From: G963422275 sp963422275
GTDB taxonomy: Bacteria; Pseudomonadota; Alphaproteobacteria; Rhodobacterales; Rhodobacteraceae
NCBI GenBank assembly: GCA_963422275.1
Contig: OY729418.1
Location: 2,542,001-2,606,000, forward strand
Direction of reading: 5' to 3'
Length of the DNA: 64,000 nt
A program made the position numbers and the translations under genes. Positions within the stretch are counted from its first letter, which is position 1; each line of letters opens with the position of its first letter. This document shows, in pieces, positions 15,248 through 24,434 of the stretch. The notes under the pieces are model-generated. The model ran no database searches and was not told where the DNA came from. It saw only the letters and a program-made list of their open reading frames with translations.

Positions 15248-16880
15248 AAACTTCAAGAAATTCAAAACACTTGATTTTAGACTCATTGACCGAGCTGTGA
15301 TTGCAGGACCGAACAATTCTGGAAAAACTACACTCCTGCAAGGAATTGTCACGTGGGCAGAATTGGCTGAAATCTGGCTTGAGCGCGTTGGAGACTTCGC
15401 TCGAGACAAAGAGGGTGAATTCCGTCGAATTAGACTGGAACTGACCGATTTCAAGTCACTAGCACTTGCGAGCTTTGATGAAATGTGGAGACATCAAGCT
15501 ATGCATGGATCGATTTCAATTCGCGTAGTTCACGAACGGTGGGACGTTGCTTTTGATGTCCGTTTTAAGGGATCTAAAGTGGTATCCGTTGGGCCAACGC
15601 GCGAAGTTTCCGAAGGTGATTTAGAAAGCCTTTCGGAATGTCCCTTCCGGGCCCTATACATTCCATCACTCTCCGGCCTCGACATCAATGAACCTGAGTA
15701 TGGCGAAAAAGTTCTTTTTACCCGACTAGCGCAGGGCAAAGGTGGAACGGTAGTTCGAAACATTCTAAAAGTTGTGAGCCAAGACAAAGCGAAATGGGAG
15801 CAACTTCAGAATGTGATAAAATCTTTTTTTGGCTATGAGATATCTTATCCGAGTGGTGCTGACCCCATTGCTGTTCACTTCCGACACTCTCCTGATGGTA
15901 GCTGGAATAATCTAGTGAATGGAGCTTCTGGATTCCTTCAAACTGTATTGATTCAGTCTGCTCTACTTTACGGAAAGGCATCAATTATACTGATCGATGA
16001 GCCAGATGCGCATTTGCATGTATTGTTAAAGGAGAAAATGTACCGTCATATTCGGGAACACTGCGAGAATCAGGATTGTCAGTTGGTTATTTCGACGCAT
16101 TCTGGAAGATTGATAAAAGAAGCGGAGAGGGAAAGCGGAAACAGGTTGTTTCTAATCACGAACACTGGGTTGAATGCAGTCAAGAAGCAAGATCTTCAAA
16201 CCTTGATGGCACTCGACGGTCAGGAGATTATATCGGCTGATCTCAAGCAGCGCGTATTGTATTTGGAAGGAAAGTCGGATCTCGAAATTTTGAGGGAATG
16301 GGCAGTCGTGTTGAATCATCCTGTAGTTTCGTTCCTTGATCAGCCATTTTGGATTCCCACCGCCGAGCAACGCCTGCGGAGTTTCAGTAAAAGGCATTTC
16401 TCTGCACTTAAGGCACTTGTGCCCAACCTTAAAGCTTTGGAAATAAGAGATAAAAATGAAAGTGACGCGGCTCGTGACAAACAATCCGAGCCTGACAAGT
16501 TGCAGACTCAAGGTGGTCGAGGCATTCCAAGTGGAATGATCTTGATTTGGTGGAATCGTTATGAAATCGAAAATTACTTAATCCACCCCCAAGCGATTTC
16601 TCGGTTTGTTCAACAGAGATCGGGTGACGGAGCTGCAGCTAAGGTGAATGAGTACATGCAACAGTTTCTTCCAAGTATAAGTTTGCGAGATCCATTTGTG
16701 CCCGTTGCCACCGATCAAACAAAAGGGAAAACGGTGATTGGTCAAATATTGGATGCCGCGGGCGTTGAGTTGGGGGAATCTGAATATTATCGCATAGCTC
16801 GCGAAATGAGCGGAAATGAAATTAACCCATATGCTATAAAAGTTCTGGATTTCATTAACGAATATTTCGGAAGTGAATGA
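15225..16880 (+). CDS. OLD-like AAA ATPase with TOPRIM nuclease domain
   Basis: 551 aa with a GTG start at 15225, inside the end of the DUF6527 gene. Walker A AGPNNSGKTT at about 27-36, Walker B IILIDEP at 254-260 followed by DAHLH, and an ABC-type switch region ISTHSG at 289-294. A C-terminal TOPRIM-like segment begins VLYLEGKSDLEIL (344-356; Glu348 is the expected catalytic acid). This is the layout of OLD-family nucleases, which are frequent in phage-defence systems. The sequence is AT-richer than the housekeeping genes. The gene ends the operon. Whether it is the effector of the ubiquitin-like system or a separate defence gene sharing its transcript is unknown; overlap favours co-translation. 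Confidence 0.8.
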   Translation: MINRIRIRNFKKFKTLDFRLIDRAVIAGPNNSGKTTLLQGIVTWAELAEIWLERVGDFARDKEGEFRRIRLELTDFKSLALASFDEMWRHQAMHGSISIRVVHERWDVAFDVRFKGSKVVSVGPTREVSEGDLESLSECPFRALYIPSLSGLDINEPEYGEKVLFTRLAQGKGGTVVRNILKVVSQDKAKWEQLQNVIKSFFGYEISYPSGADPIAVHFRHSPDGSWNNLVNGASGFLQTVLIQSALLYGKASIILIDEPDAHLHVLLKEKMYRHIREHCENQDCQLVISTHSGRLIKEAERESGNRLFLITNTGLNAVKKQDLQTLMALDGQEIISADLKQRVLYLEGKSDLEILREWAVVLNHPVVSFLDQPFWIPTAEQRLRSFSKRHFSALKALVPNLKALEIRDKNESDAARDKQSEPDKLQTQGGRGIPSGMILIWWNRYEIENYLIHPQAISRFVQQRSGDGAAAKVNEYMQQFLPSISLRDPFVPVATDQTKGKTVIGQILDAAGVELGESEYYRIAREMSGNEINPYAIKVLDFINEYFGSE

Positions 16881-17151
16881 CTTGGTGTCAAGGTTGCTTG
16901 CGGGTCGTAAGGAAAATTTCCAATTGAGTTAAGGTGAATTCGGCGGGGATCTAGCGGTTGAAGCACTCCGAGGCGCACACGGCCTGAATCTGGCCGAATT
17001 CGTTAACCTGGAATGAAAATTCGCAAACTTCACACCTGTTCGTGACCGCACGCGAAGCTTGAGATTGCCCGCAGAGCCGGATGAAAAGCACGCATCAAGC
17101 CTTCCTTGCTTGGGGAGGCCATATGCGACAAAGAATGACCTTGGGGCGACC

Positions 17152-17226
17152 TGGCAGTCCCTAGGGGAATCGAACCCCTCTTTCCAGATTGAAAATCTGG
17201 CGTCCTAACCGATAGACGAAGGGACC
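17152..17226 (-). tRNA. tRNA-Glu (TTC)
   Basis: 75 nt including an encoded CCA. The acceptor arm pairs GGTCCCT with AGGGACT (a G-U at the first pair). The anticodon arm is CCAGA-TTTTCAA-TCTGG with anticodon TTC, and the T arm is GAGGGGTTCGATTCCCCTA. The 3' end faces the AAA/ubiquitin-like operon, as expected for a tRNA used as an integration site, but I saw no second copy of the 3' end in the window. Confidence 0.95.
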
Positions 17227-17244
17227 GCACCGTGGATACGGGGC

Positions 17245-17273
17245 CAAATAGTGCCTAAATTCAATCCATGCAA
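17245..17273 (-). promoter_or_regulatory. Promoter candidate for tRNA-Glu
   Basis: On the minus strand TTGCAT and TATTTG are separated by 17 bases, which would start transcription about 12 bases upstream of the mature tRNA. Confidence 0.4.
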
Positions 17274-17293
17274 GCGAATTCATGAAATTTGGC

Positions 17294-19066
17294 TCACTGC
17301 ACTGGCGCCGCGTCCTCAAGAACGAGGCAAGGTTCCTGGCGGCCGCGATAGCTGTCGACCCTCAACTTTCCCGCCAAGTGAATTGATCGGGAGCGGTGGG
17401 ACTTCAGAAACTCTCCGAGGGCCGTGTTCTCGACCCGGAAAGCCATGGCCTTCAACCTCGCTCCGGTAGGGTCTTCCAAGCTGAGTCTGAGGTGAGACTC
17501 TCCCACAGCCTTGACGTATGCCAGCCGTTGGTCGGGAAGGGCGAAAACAGGTTCGGGAGACTCGGTTCCGTATGGCCCGGCTTTGTCAACGGATTCAATC
17601 AACTCGACACTGATGGCCCTGGAATTCACGGCTCCCGTAATCTCGATCTCGTTCTGCCCGATCTGGTCCGCTCCCTGAAGCGCGAGCAGTTCCTCCAGCC
17701 GCTTGATAAAGTTATTGAGACTGGTGGTTTCAACTTCAAACCCCGCTGCCTTTGCATGTCCGCCACCTTTCAATAGCAGTCCCTCGTGCCGGCACATTGC
17801 AATCGCGGCGCCAAGGTCGATGTTGTCCACTGACCGTCCGGACCCCTTTCCGGTTTCGTCCAATAGCCCGATGACAATTGCTGGCCGGTTCGCCATGTTC
17901 GCAAGTTCGGCAGCAACAATTCCAGTAATGCCCGGATGCCAATTCTGCCCCGCGGCCCATACCAGCGCCGACTCCGTTCCACGTCCCTGCACCTGTTCGG
18001 CAGCCCGGCCCGCTATGTCTGCCACCAAAGCGCGTCTTTGCACGTTCAACTCGTCCAGCCGCTCGGCAATCGCCATCGCTTCATCGTCTTCTGTCGTGCA
18101 AAGAAGGCTCGCCGCGAGATCTGCGTTGCCCATGCGCCCTCCTGCATTTGCACGGGGACCAAGTCTAAAACTCAATTCTTCCGCTCCAGGTGCGCGATCA
18201 ATTTTTGAAATGTCTGTCAATGCCCGCATTCCAGGGCGTTTCCTGCGGTGCATGACTTTAAGTCCGGTCTGGACAAATGCACGGTTCAAACCTAACAGCG
18301 GCGACATATCGACGACCGTCGCAAACGCGACAAGATCCAGCATCGACATCAGGTCCGGAACAGATCTGCGTTTTTTCCGCAGCTCCTTGTTCACCGCCAC
18401 CAGAAACATGAACACGACACCGGCCGCGCAAAGGCAACCAAGCTCGCTGTCTTCGTCTTGCCGGTTTGGATTGACAATGGAGTGCGCAGAGGGAAGCTCA
18501 ACGTCCCCGCGGTGGTGGTCAAGGATAATGACGTCTGCACCAGCCGACCTGATTGCCTCATGTGCCGTTGTCCCGCAATCCACGCAGATTATGATGCGAT
18601 GGTTTGCCGAAAGGCGCTGCATTGCGTTTGCATTCGGCCCGTACCCGTCGCCGACCCTGTCGGGAACATGGACGGTCGCCCTGTGTCCCGCCTGCCGCAG
18701 CCAGTCGACCAGAAGCGCCGCGGAACATGCTCCGTCGACATCATAGTCCGCGAAAACCGCAATGCTTTCGGTTCTATCCACGGCCGCCACGAAGCGCGCG
18801 ACTGCCTTGTCCATGTCTTTCAGCGTCGACGGGTCTGGCATGAGGTCACGAAGCTTGGGATTCAGAAATGCTTTCGCCGACTCGGGCGAAACGCTTCGAC
18901 ATGCCAAGACCCGGCAGAGCAGGTCGGGATGCCCAGTCTGCTGCACAAGTCTATGTGCCAAGCGATCTTCCTGCGCCGAGATCCCGACCCAGCGCTGTCC
19001 CTTGACAGAGTTCTCTATCCCAAGGAACGCCGGAGACCGGCCGCAACTCTCGCTTGCAAACGGCAT
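17294..19066 (-). CDS. recJ: Single-stranded-DNA-specific exonuclease RecJ
   Basis: 590 aa, normal for RecJ. DHH-superfamily motifs in order: VFADYDVDGACSAAL (motif I), IICVDCGTT (motif II), VIILDHHRGD (motif III, the DHH) and the fourth with FATVVDMSPL. The DHHA1 part carries LLKGGGHAKAAGFEV. The C-terminal OB-fold region includes FALPDQRLAYVKAVGESHLRLSL. It degrades single-stranded DNA 5' to 3' in recombination and mismatch repair. It follows glpX by 6 bases in a hom-glpX-recJ transcript, a familiar alphaproteobacterial order. Confidence 0.95.
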   Translation of the reverse strand: MPFASESCGRSPAFLGIENSVKGQRWVGISAQEDRLAHRLVQQTGHPDLLCRVLACRSVSPESAKAFLNPKLRDLMPDPSTLKDMDKAVARFVAAVDRTESIAVFADYDVDGACSAALLVDWLRQAGHRATVHVPDRVGDGYGPNANAMQRLSANHRIIICVDCGTTAHEAIRSAGADVIILDHHRGDVELPSAHSIVNPNRQDEDSELGCLCAAGVVFMFLVAVNKELRKKRRSVPDLMSMLDLVAFATVVDMSPLLGLNRAFVQTGLKVMHRRKRPGMRALTDISKIDRAPGAEELSFRLGPRANAGGRMGNADLAASLLCTTEDDEAMAIAERLDELNVQRRALVADIAGRAAEQVQGRGTESALVWAAGQNWHPGITGIVAAELANMANRPAIVIGLLDETGKGSGRSVDNIDLGAAIAMCRHEGLLLKGGGHAKAAGFEVETTSLNNFIKRLEELLALQGADQIGQNEIEITGAVNSRAISVELIESVDKAGPYGTESPEPVFALPDQRLAYVKAVGESHLRLSLEDPTGARLKAMAFRVENTALGEFLKSHRSRSIHLAGKLRVDSYRGRQEPCLVLEDAAPVQ

Positions 19067-19072
19067 TGAATG

Positions 19073-20044
19073 TCAGGCTGCGACTACCGGATGCCGATAC
19101 ACCATGCGGCGGCGCGAACCGGTTTTGGAACGGAGCAGGATTGTGTCGGACTCGAAAAACCCGACTCCGCGCCTTACCCCGCGAAGAATTGACCCGTCAG
19201 TAACTCCCGTTGCCGCGAAGATTACATCACCGCGTATCATGCCCTCGCGGGAATAGACTCGATCAAAGTCCTCTATGCCTGCCTTTCTTGCGCGCTCGCG
19301 CTCGCGCTCATTGCGAAACACGAGCCTTCCCTCCATCTGCCCGCCGAGGCATGTCAGTGCCGCCGCCGCCAGCACTCCCTCAGGAGCTCCGCCGGTTCCC
19401 ATATACATGTCGATTCCTGTGGTGTCCGGGTCGGTGCAGTGCATGATACCCGCGACGTCCCCGTCGGTGATGAGCCTTATCGCCGCGCCGGTTGATCTGA
19501 TCTCGGCGATCAGCGCCTCGTGGCGTGGCCGTTCCAGTGCGCACACCGTGATGTCGCTCGGGAGGCAACCCTTTGCCGCCGCGAGTTGCTGTATCCTTTC
19601 GACAGCATTCATTTTCAGAGTCACGACTTTGTCGGGATATCCTGGCCCGACGGCAAGCTTGTCCATGTAGACGTCGGGGGCGTGCAGCATCGATTCGCGC
19701 GGCCCTATCGCAATCACGGTCAGCGCGTTCGGCATGTCCTTGGCCGTCAGCTCGGTTCCTTCGAGCGGGTCGAGAGCGATGTCAACCGAAGGTCCGCTTC
19801 CTGTGCCGACCTTTTCGCCTATGTAGAGCATCGGCGCCTCGTCGCGCTCGCCCTCTCCGATGACGACCGTGCCGTCGATGTTGAGCATGTTCAACTGCCG
19901 CCGCATGGCGTCTACCGCAGCCCTGTCGGCTGCGTCTTGATCTCCCCGCCCGATGAACTCGGCCGAGGCGAGAGCGGCCGCTTCGGAGACGCGCGCGAGA
20001 CCGAGCGACAGCATCCGGTCCCTGAATTCGATCGTTTCATTCAT
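19073..20044 (-). CDS. glpX: Class II fructose-1,6-bisphosphatase
   Basis: 323 aa. Characteristic GlpX stretches: AAALASAEFIGRGDQDAADR, VVIGEGERDEAPMLYIGE, VDIALDPLEGTELTAKD (metal-binding DPLEGT) and MYMGTGGAPEGVLAAAAL. It hydrolyses fructose-1,6-bisphosphate in gluconeogenesis, in the cytoplasm. It sits between hom (40 bases upstream) and recJ (6 bases downstream) on the same strand, so cotranscription is likely. Confidence 0.95.
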   Translation of the reverse strand: MNETIEFRDRMLSLGLARVSEAAALASAEFIGRGDQDAADRAAVDAMRRQLNMLNIDGTVVIGEGERDEAPMLYIGEKVGTGSGPSVDIALDPLEGTELTAKDMPNALTVIAIGPRESMLHAPDVYMDKLAVGPGYPDKVVTLKMNAVERIQQLAAAKGCLPSDITVCALERPRHEALIAEIRSTGAAIRLITDGDVAGIMHCTDPDTTGIDMYMGTGGAPEGVLAAAALTCLGGQMEGRLVFRNERERERARKAGIEDFDRVYSREGMIRGDVIFAATGVTDGSILRGVRRGVGFFESDTILLRSKTGSRRRMVYRHPVVAA

Positions 20045-20084
20045 GCGGTCCTCCAGATTCCAGTTTCGCGGCCTGAAGCTGCCC

Positions 20085-21398
20085 TCAAATTTCCTCTATC
20101 CTGACGGCGACGGGTTCGCTGAGGGAGACGCCCGATGCCCGAATTCCCTCAATCGCCTTATCGAGGTCGTCGCGCGAGGTCCTGTGGGTAACCATGATGA
20201 CGGGAGCAGCCTCGTCCACATGTCCGTATTGACGCATCGTGTCGATAGAAACACCGGCCTCGCCGAGGGCGCCGGCAATTGTCGCCAGAACTCCCGGCGC
20301 ATCGATAAGGAGCAGACGAATGTAATACGGAGCTTTGGATTCTGTTTGTGCCACTTGAGGCGGCGTTAGTGACGCTGCGGTCTGTCCAAAGGTGGAAACG
20401 CGGTTCCCCCTGGAGATATCGGCGATGTCGCTCACTACGGCCGAAGCCGTCGGCAACTCGCCTGCGCCTGCGCCGCGCAGGAAAATTGGTCCCGATGAGT
20501 CTCCTTCGATCACGACGATATTGGTCGCGCCCTCGATCTGACCGAGCGGCGAAGCAGCCGGGACTAAACAGGGTCGGATGCTCTGCTCAAGCCCGTGCCG
20601 AGACATTCGAGCGGTGGCGAGTAGCTTGACACGGAAACCCATGTCCCGCGCTTGCTCTATGTCGGCGATCGAAATCCTTTCAATGCCCTCTAGCTCAAGG
20701 TTCGCAAAGTCAACACGCGTTCCGTACGCAATTGCGGAGAGCAGGGCGAGCTTGTGCCCTGCATCGATTCCGCCGACATCAAGCCTGGGGTCAGCTTCCA
20801 GATAACCGAGAGCTTCGGCTTCAGCAAAAACCTCGTCATAGGACAGGCGCTCGCTTTCCATTCGGGTCAGGATGTAGTTGCAGGTGCCATTGAGCACGCC
20901 CATTATTCGCCGGATTTCATTGCCGGCCAAGCTTTCCCTCAAAGCCTTGACAACAGGGATTCCACCCGCCACGGCGGCTTCAAAGCGCAGAGTGCGACCA
21001 TTGTTCTCTGCGATTTCAGCGATTCTCTGTCCGTGAATTGCGAGCATTGCCTTGTTGGCGGTGACTACGTCCTTTCCTGACTTGAGCGCGGTTTCAATCG
21101 ATTCTCGTGCCGGTCCGTCTTCTCCTCCGATCAATTCGACAAAGACATCGATATCTTTCCGCTTCGCCAATGCAACGGGATCATTTGCCCACTCGAATCC
21201 GGAGATGGCCATCCCTCGATCCTTTGTGCGAGACTTGGCAGTAACCGCGACAATCTCTGGCGACTTTCCTGTTCGGCGGTGAATCAGGCTGCGGTGTCGT
21301 GTCAGAATCTTCACGACGCCTCCGCCGACGGTTCCCAGTCCCGCAATGGCGATCCTTAATCGTTCGGTCAAACTGTTGTCCTCTTTGCAAGCACGCAC
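20085..21398 (-). CDS. hom: Homoserine dehydrogenase
   Basis: 437 aa, full length. The NAD(P)-binding N-terminus reads RIAIAGLGTVGGGVVKIL. The catalytic domain carries FEAAVAGGIPVVKALRE, NGTCNYILTRME and EAEALGYLEADPRLDVGGIDAGHK, with the catalytic Lys in GHKLALL. A C-terminal ACT domain (YYIRLLLIDAPGVLATIAGA) suggests feedback control by threonine. It catalyses aspartate semialdehyde to homoserine, the branch point for Thr and Met. First gene of hom-glpX-recJ. The native start could lie a few codons inside (LTERLRIAI). Confidence 0.95.
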   Translation of the reverse strand: MRACKEDNSLTERLRIAIAGLGTVGGGVVKILTRHRSLIHRRTGKSPEIVAVTAKSRTKDRGMAISGFEWANDPVALAKRKDIDVFVELIGGEDGPARESIETALKSGKDVVTANKAMLAIHGQRIAEIAENNGRTLRFEAAVAGGIPVVKALRESLAGNEIRRIMGVLNGTCNYILTRMESERLSYDEVFAEAEALGYLEADPRLDVGGIDAGHKLALLSAIAYGTRVDFANLELEGIERISIADIEQARDMGFRVKLLATARMSRHGLEQSIRPCLVPAASPLGQIEGATNIVVIEGDSSGPIFLRGAGAGELPTASAVVSDIADISRGNRVSTFGQTAASLTPPQVAQTESKAPYYIRLLLIDAPGVLATIAGALGEAGVSIDTMRQYGHVDEAAPVIMVTHRTSRDDLDKAIEGIRASGVSLSEPVAVRIEEI

Positions 21399-21654
21399 AT
21401 ATATTCAATGCCGACGAGCGGATGCCCCCGTGATTCAGGCAAGAGGCTCGCAGCTTGACGCTTTGGTTCGGCGAGACTCGCAAATTTCACTAACGGCTTT
21501 TGCCTCCGCGAGCCGGTCGCGATGCCGGTGCGGACGCAAGTCAACCTGATCCGATTTGCGAAAAGCGCTTCGTGAAGTCGATGTCCAGCCGCTGGAGCCA
21601 TGACAGTTCCGCAGAGGAATGATGAGTGGAAAGACAGCAGTTCCGCAAATTTCA

Positions 21655-21891
21655 CTATTGCGAACTGCCTTCTGCTTGCACCTGGTCCAGCATTTTACTC
21701 ACCGGCATGAAGTTGGGGTAGCCGGAAGCGTCATCGGGATCTTCTACCCTCCACTCGATCTCGCTGATTTCCTTTGGAACCAGTGCGCATCCTGCCATGA
21801 GCGCTGCGCATGCACAACTCGCGAAGACTAGCTTCAACAACGCACGATTCCCCGATCTTTGCGATGAAAAAATGTCATAATTCCTCGCCAT
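21655..21891 (-). CDS. Small predicted lipoprotein
   Basis: 78 aa. The N-terminal signal sequence has basic residues, a hydrophobic core (ALLKLVFASCACA) and a lipobox ALMAGC, so the mature chain would be about 43 residues, lipidated at Cys35. The mature part (PNFMPVSKMLDQVQAEG) has no named domain. It lies on the minus strand between glyA and hom. No strong ribosome binding site precedes ATG 21891. Real but uncharacterised is my best reading. Confidence 0.5.
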   Translation of the reverse strand: MARNYDIFSSQRSGNRALLKLVFASCACAALMAGCALVPKEISEIEWRVEDPDDASGYPNFMPVSKMLDQVQAEGSSQ

Positions 21892-22050
21892 CCGGTGTTC
21901 TTGAATCCTTTGCCATTGCTACAAACCAGACTAAACGATGGAATTCAATTCCAAAGTGCCTTGCAAGGCATGCGTCTTGGTCTGCAGTTCAGTCGGGTAC
22001 CTGCATTGACAGCGGTTGATTTGCTGAAAAAGTTCAAGCGAAGTTCCATT

Positions 22051-23379
22051 TCATGGTTTCTCGTAGAACGGAAATCTGGAGCACAGCGCTTTGGCTTCCT
22101 GTTTTACTGCAGCCTCGACATCATCGTTCCCGTCAGTGCCGCTGGTCGAGAGACCGTTGATGACCTCGATTATCATTTCACCCACTCGCTTGAATTCGAG
22201 CTCCTTGAAACCACGGGTCGTGCAGGCTGGCGAGCCGAGTCTTATTCCCGATGTCACTGTGGGTTTCTCCGGGTCGAACGGTATGCCGTTCTTGTTGCAC
22301 GTGATGGCTGCACGTCCCAGGGCTTCCTCGACAATGTTTCCGGTCACCCCTTTGGGCCGCAAATCGACCAGCAGGACGTGGGTATCAGTCGCGCCCGTCA
22401 CGATGTCGAACCCCCCGGACAGCAAGGTATCAGCGAGCGTCTGGGCGTTCTTCACGACTTGTTTCGCGTAGTCCCTGAACCCCGGCTTGAGGGCCTCGCC
22501 GAATGCTACCGCCTTGGCGGCGATGACATGCATTAGCGGCCCTCCCTGGATTCCGGGAAAAATTGCCGAGTTGATCCTCTTCGATATGGTTTCGTCATTG
22601 GTGAGTATTAGTCCTCCCCGCGGGCCGCGAAGCGTCTTGTGGGTGGTCGATGTTACGACATGCGCGTGCGGAAAGGGGGAGGGGTGAACGCCGGCCGCAA
22701 CCAACCCGGCAAAATGTGCCATGTCGACAAGCAACCAGGCGTCGATCTCGTCTGCCACCGCGCGGAATTTGGCGAAATCGATCTGTCTTGGAATGGCGGA
22801 CCCTCCAGCGATCACCAGTCTTGGGCGATGCTCAAGCGCAAGACTGCGCACCTGATCGTAATCGATTGCACAGTCCTGTCGGCGAACTCCATACTGAACC
22901 GAGTTGAACCACTTGCCCGACTGGTTTGGCCGAGCACCGTGTGTAAGGTGACCGCCGGAAGCGAGATTCATCCCGAGAATAGTGTCGCCTGGACTTAGCA
23001 AGGCGTTGAACACGCCCTGATTTGCCTGGCTGCCAGAATGTGGCTGGACGTTCGCGTAACTGCACTGAAAGAGTTTGCATGCTCTGGCAGTCGCCAGCTC
23101 TTCGGCAACATCCACGAACTGACAGCCTCCGTAGTATCGGCGGTGCGGGTATCCCTCTGCATACTTGTTGGTCATTACCGATCCCTGTGCATCGAGCACT
23201 GCGCGTGAAACGAAGTTCTCGGAAGCGATCAGCTCGATTTCATGCCGTTGTCTGCCAAGTTCTTGATTGATCGACTCGAAAACATCCTCATCGATTTCTG
23301 CAAGGTGCGCGTCGAACATGTCCCCGGCTTTTGGGGAGGCATGAAAAATCTTCTGAACACCGCTGTCCTGCGTCATCAT
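22051..23379 (-). CDS. glyA: Serine hydroxymethyltransferase
   Basis: 442 aa; usual length is about 420-435, with a slightly long N-terminus. The PLP lysine lies in VVTSTTHKTLRGPRGG. Folate/serine site segments are present: HEIELIASENFVSRAV, TNKYAEGYPHRRYYGG, NVQPHSGSQAN and ASGGHLTHG. It interconverts serine and glycine, supplying 5,10-methylenetetrahydrofolate. The final domain has TSGIRLGSPACTTRGF. It is divergent from nadK, with 269 bp between them. Confidence 0.95.
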   Translation of the reverse strand: MMTQDSGVQKIFHASPKAGDMFDAHLAEIDEDVFESINQELGRQRHEIELIASENFVSRAVLDAQGSVMTNKYAEGYPHRRYYGGCQFVDVAEELATARACKLFQCSYANVQPHSGSQANQGVFNALLSPGDTILGMNLASGGHLTHGARPNQSGKWFNSVQYGVRRQDCAIDYDQVRSLALEHRPRLVIAGGSAIPRQIDFAKFRAVADEIDAWLLVDMAHFAGLVAAGVHPSPFPHAHVVTSTTHKTLRGPRGGLILTNDETISKRINSAIFPGIQGGPLMHVIAAKAVAFGEALKPGFRDYAKQVVKNAQTLADTLLSGGFDIVTGATDTHVLLVDLRPKGVTGNIVEEALGRAAITCNKNGIPFDPEKPTVTSGIRLGSPACTTRGFKELEFKRVGEMIIEVINGLSTSGTDGNDDVEAAVKQEAKALCSRFPFYEKP

Positions 23380-23648
23380 GATATGCTCCCGTGGATGTTC
23401 AGCGAAGTTTGCTCAGGATTCGGCATCTGGTCTCGAACTTGCCAGCAAATCCAAATTGTCGTGCTCGTCGCTGAACACGCCATTGGTATATGGCAGTCAC
23501 TGGAAAATTGAACTAGTCACCGACCAGCGGTTTTGGTAATGGCTTGGATGTCGGCACGCAAGAAGTTTCTGATTGGCATTTCGAGTGCCCTGCTTGAACT
23601 GGCATCCTTCCACAATTTGCCAGCCTTCTGTAGACGGTAGACGGTTTT

Positions 23649-24416
23649 ATGCCAGCATCTTGGAATATCTGCTTCCTGTCCGATGACAGTGAAGTTGCAG
23701 TTGTCTCGCGGAGCCATCTCGTGGAAGTTTACGATAACACCACTCCCGAATCGTCGGACGTGATCGTCGCGCTAGGCGGTGACGGCTTCATGCTTGAAAC
23801 GCTGCGCAAGACACGGGACCTGGACCGGCCAGTGTATGGAATGCACCGTGGAACGGTTGGGTTTCTCATGAACGAATACGCTATCGATGGCCTTCTCGAA
23901 CGGTTGAGCAGCGCTGAGGAAGCAGTCATCAATCCGCTCAAGATGACGGCGATCGACAAGTCTGGAGCCGCGCACGAAGCTCTGGCAATAAACGAAGTAT
24001 CCCTGCTTCGTGCGGGCCCGCAGGCAGCCAAGCTCAGGATTGCAATAGACGGCCGGACGAGACTGGAGGAACTTGTTTGCGACGGTGCGCTTGTGTCGAC
24101 ACCGGCGGGGTCGACCGCTTACAACTACTCCGCGCACGGGCCGATTTTGCCGATTGGCTCCGACGTTTTTGCCTTGACCGCCGTAGCTGCATTCCGCCCG
24201 CGGCGATGGCGCGGTGCGCTGGTTCCCAATTCGGCCAAGGTGATGTTCAGTGTCCTTGAGCACGAAAAGCGTCCGGTAATGGCTGATGCTGATGGGGTTC
24301 CGGCACATGATGTCGTGAAGGTTGCAGTCGCCCGCGAGCCGAAAATTCGCTATCGTCTCCTGTTCGATCATGGGCATGGACTAAATGAGCGCCTTATCCG
24401 CGAGCAGTTTGTCTGA
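23649..24416 (+). CDS. nadK: NAD kinase
   Basis: 255 aa, the compact bacterial form. The GGDG motif lies in VIVALGGDGFMLETL, and the second conserved block in CDGALVSTPAGSTAYNYSAHGP. NEVSLLR precedes it. It phosphorylates NAD to NADP. It is monocistronic and convergent with the cupin gene (stops 19 bases apart). Confidence 0.93.
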   Translation: MPASWNICFLSDDSEVAVVSRSHLVEVYDNTTPESSDVIVALGGDGFMLETLRKTRDLDRPVYGMHRGTVGFLMNEYAIDGLLERLSSAEEAVINPLKMTAIDKSGAAHEALAINEVSLLRAGPQAAKLRIAIDGRTRLEELVCDGALVSTPAGSTAYNYSAHGPILPIGSDVFALTAVAAFRPRRWRGALVPNSAKVMFSVLEHEKRPVMADADGVPAHDVVKVAVAREPKIRYRLLFDHGHGLNERLIREQFV

Positions 24417-24434
24417 CGCCGGCGCGCGGATTCG

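Noticed and set aside
17081..17125. Hairpin downstream of tRNA-Glu as a terminator
   Set aside because: A 7-bp stem with a mismatch is present but no T run follows, so it was not listed as a terminator.
17703..18746. Open frame of 347 codons on the plus strand opposite recJ
   Set aside because: It lies fully antisense to a clear recJ with all DHH motifs and has no recognisable domain; typical shadow frame in GC-rich coding DNA.
21368..21655. Minus-strand frame of 95 codons between hom and the lipoprotein gene
   Set aside because: No domain, no signal sequence and it overlaps the start of hom; likely chance.
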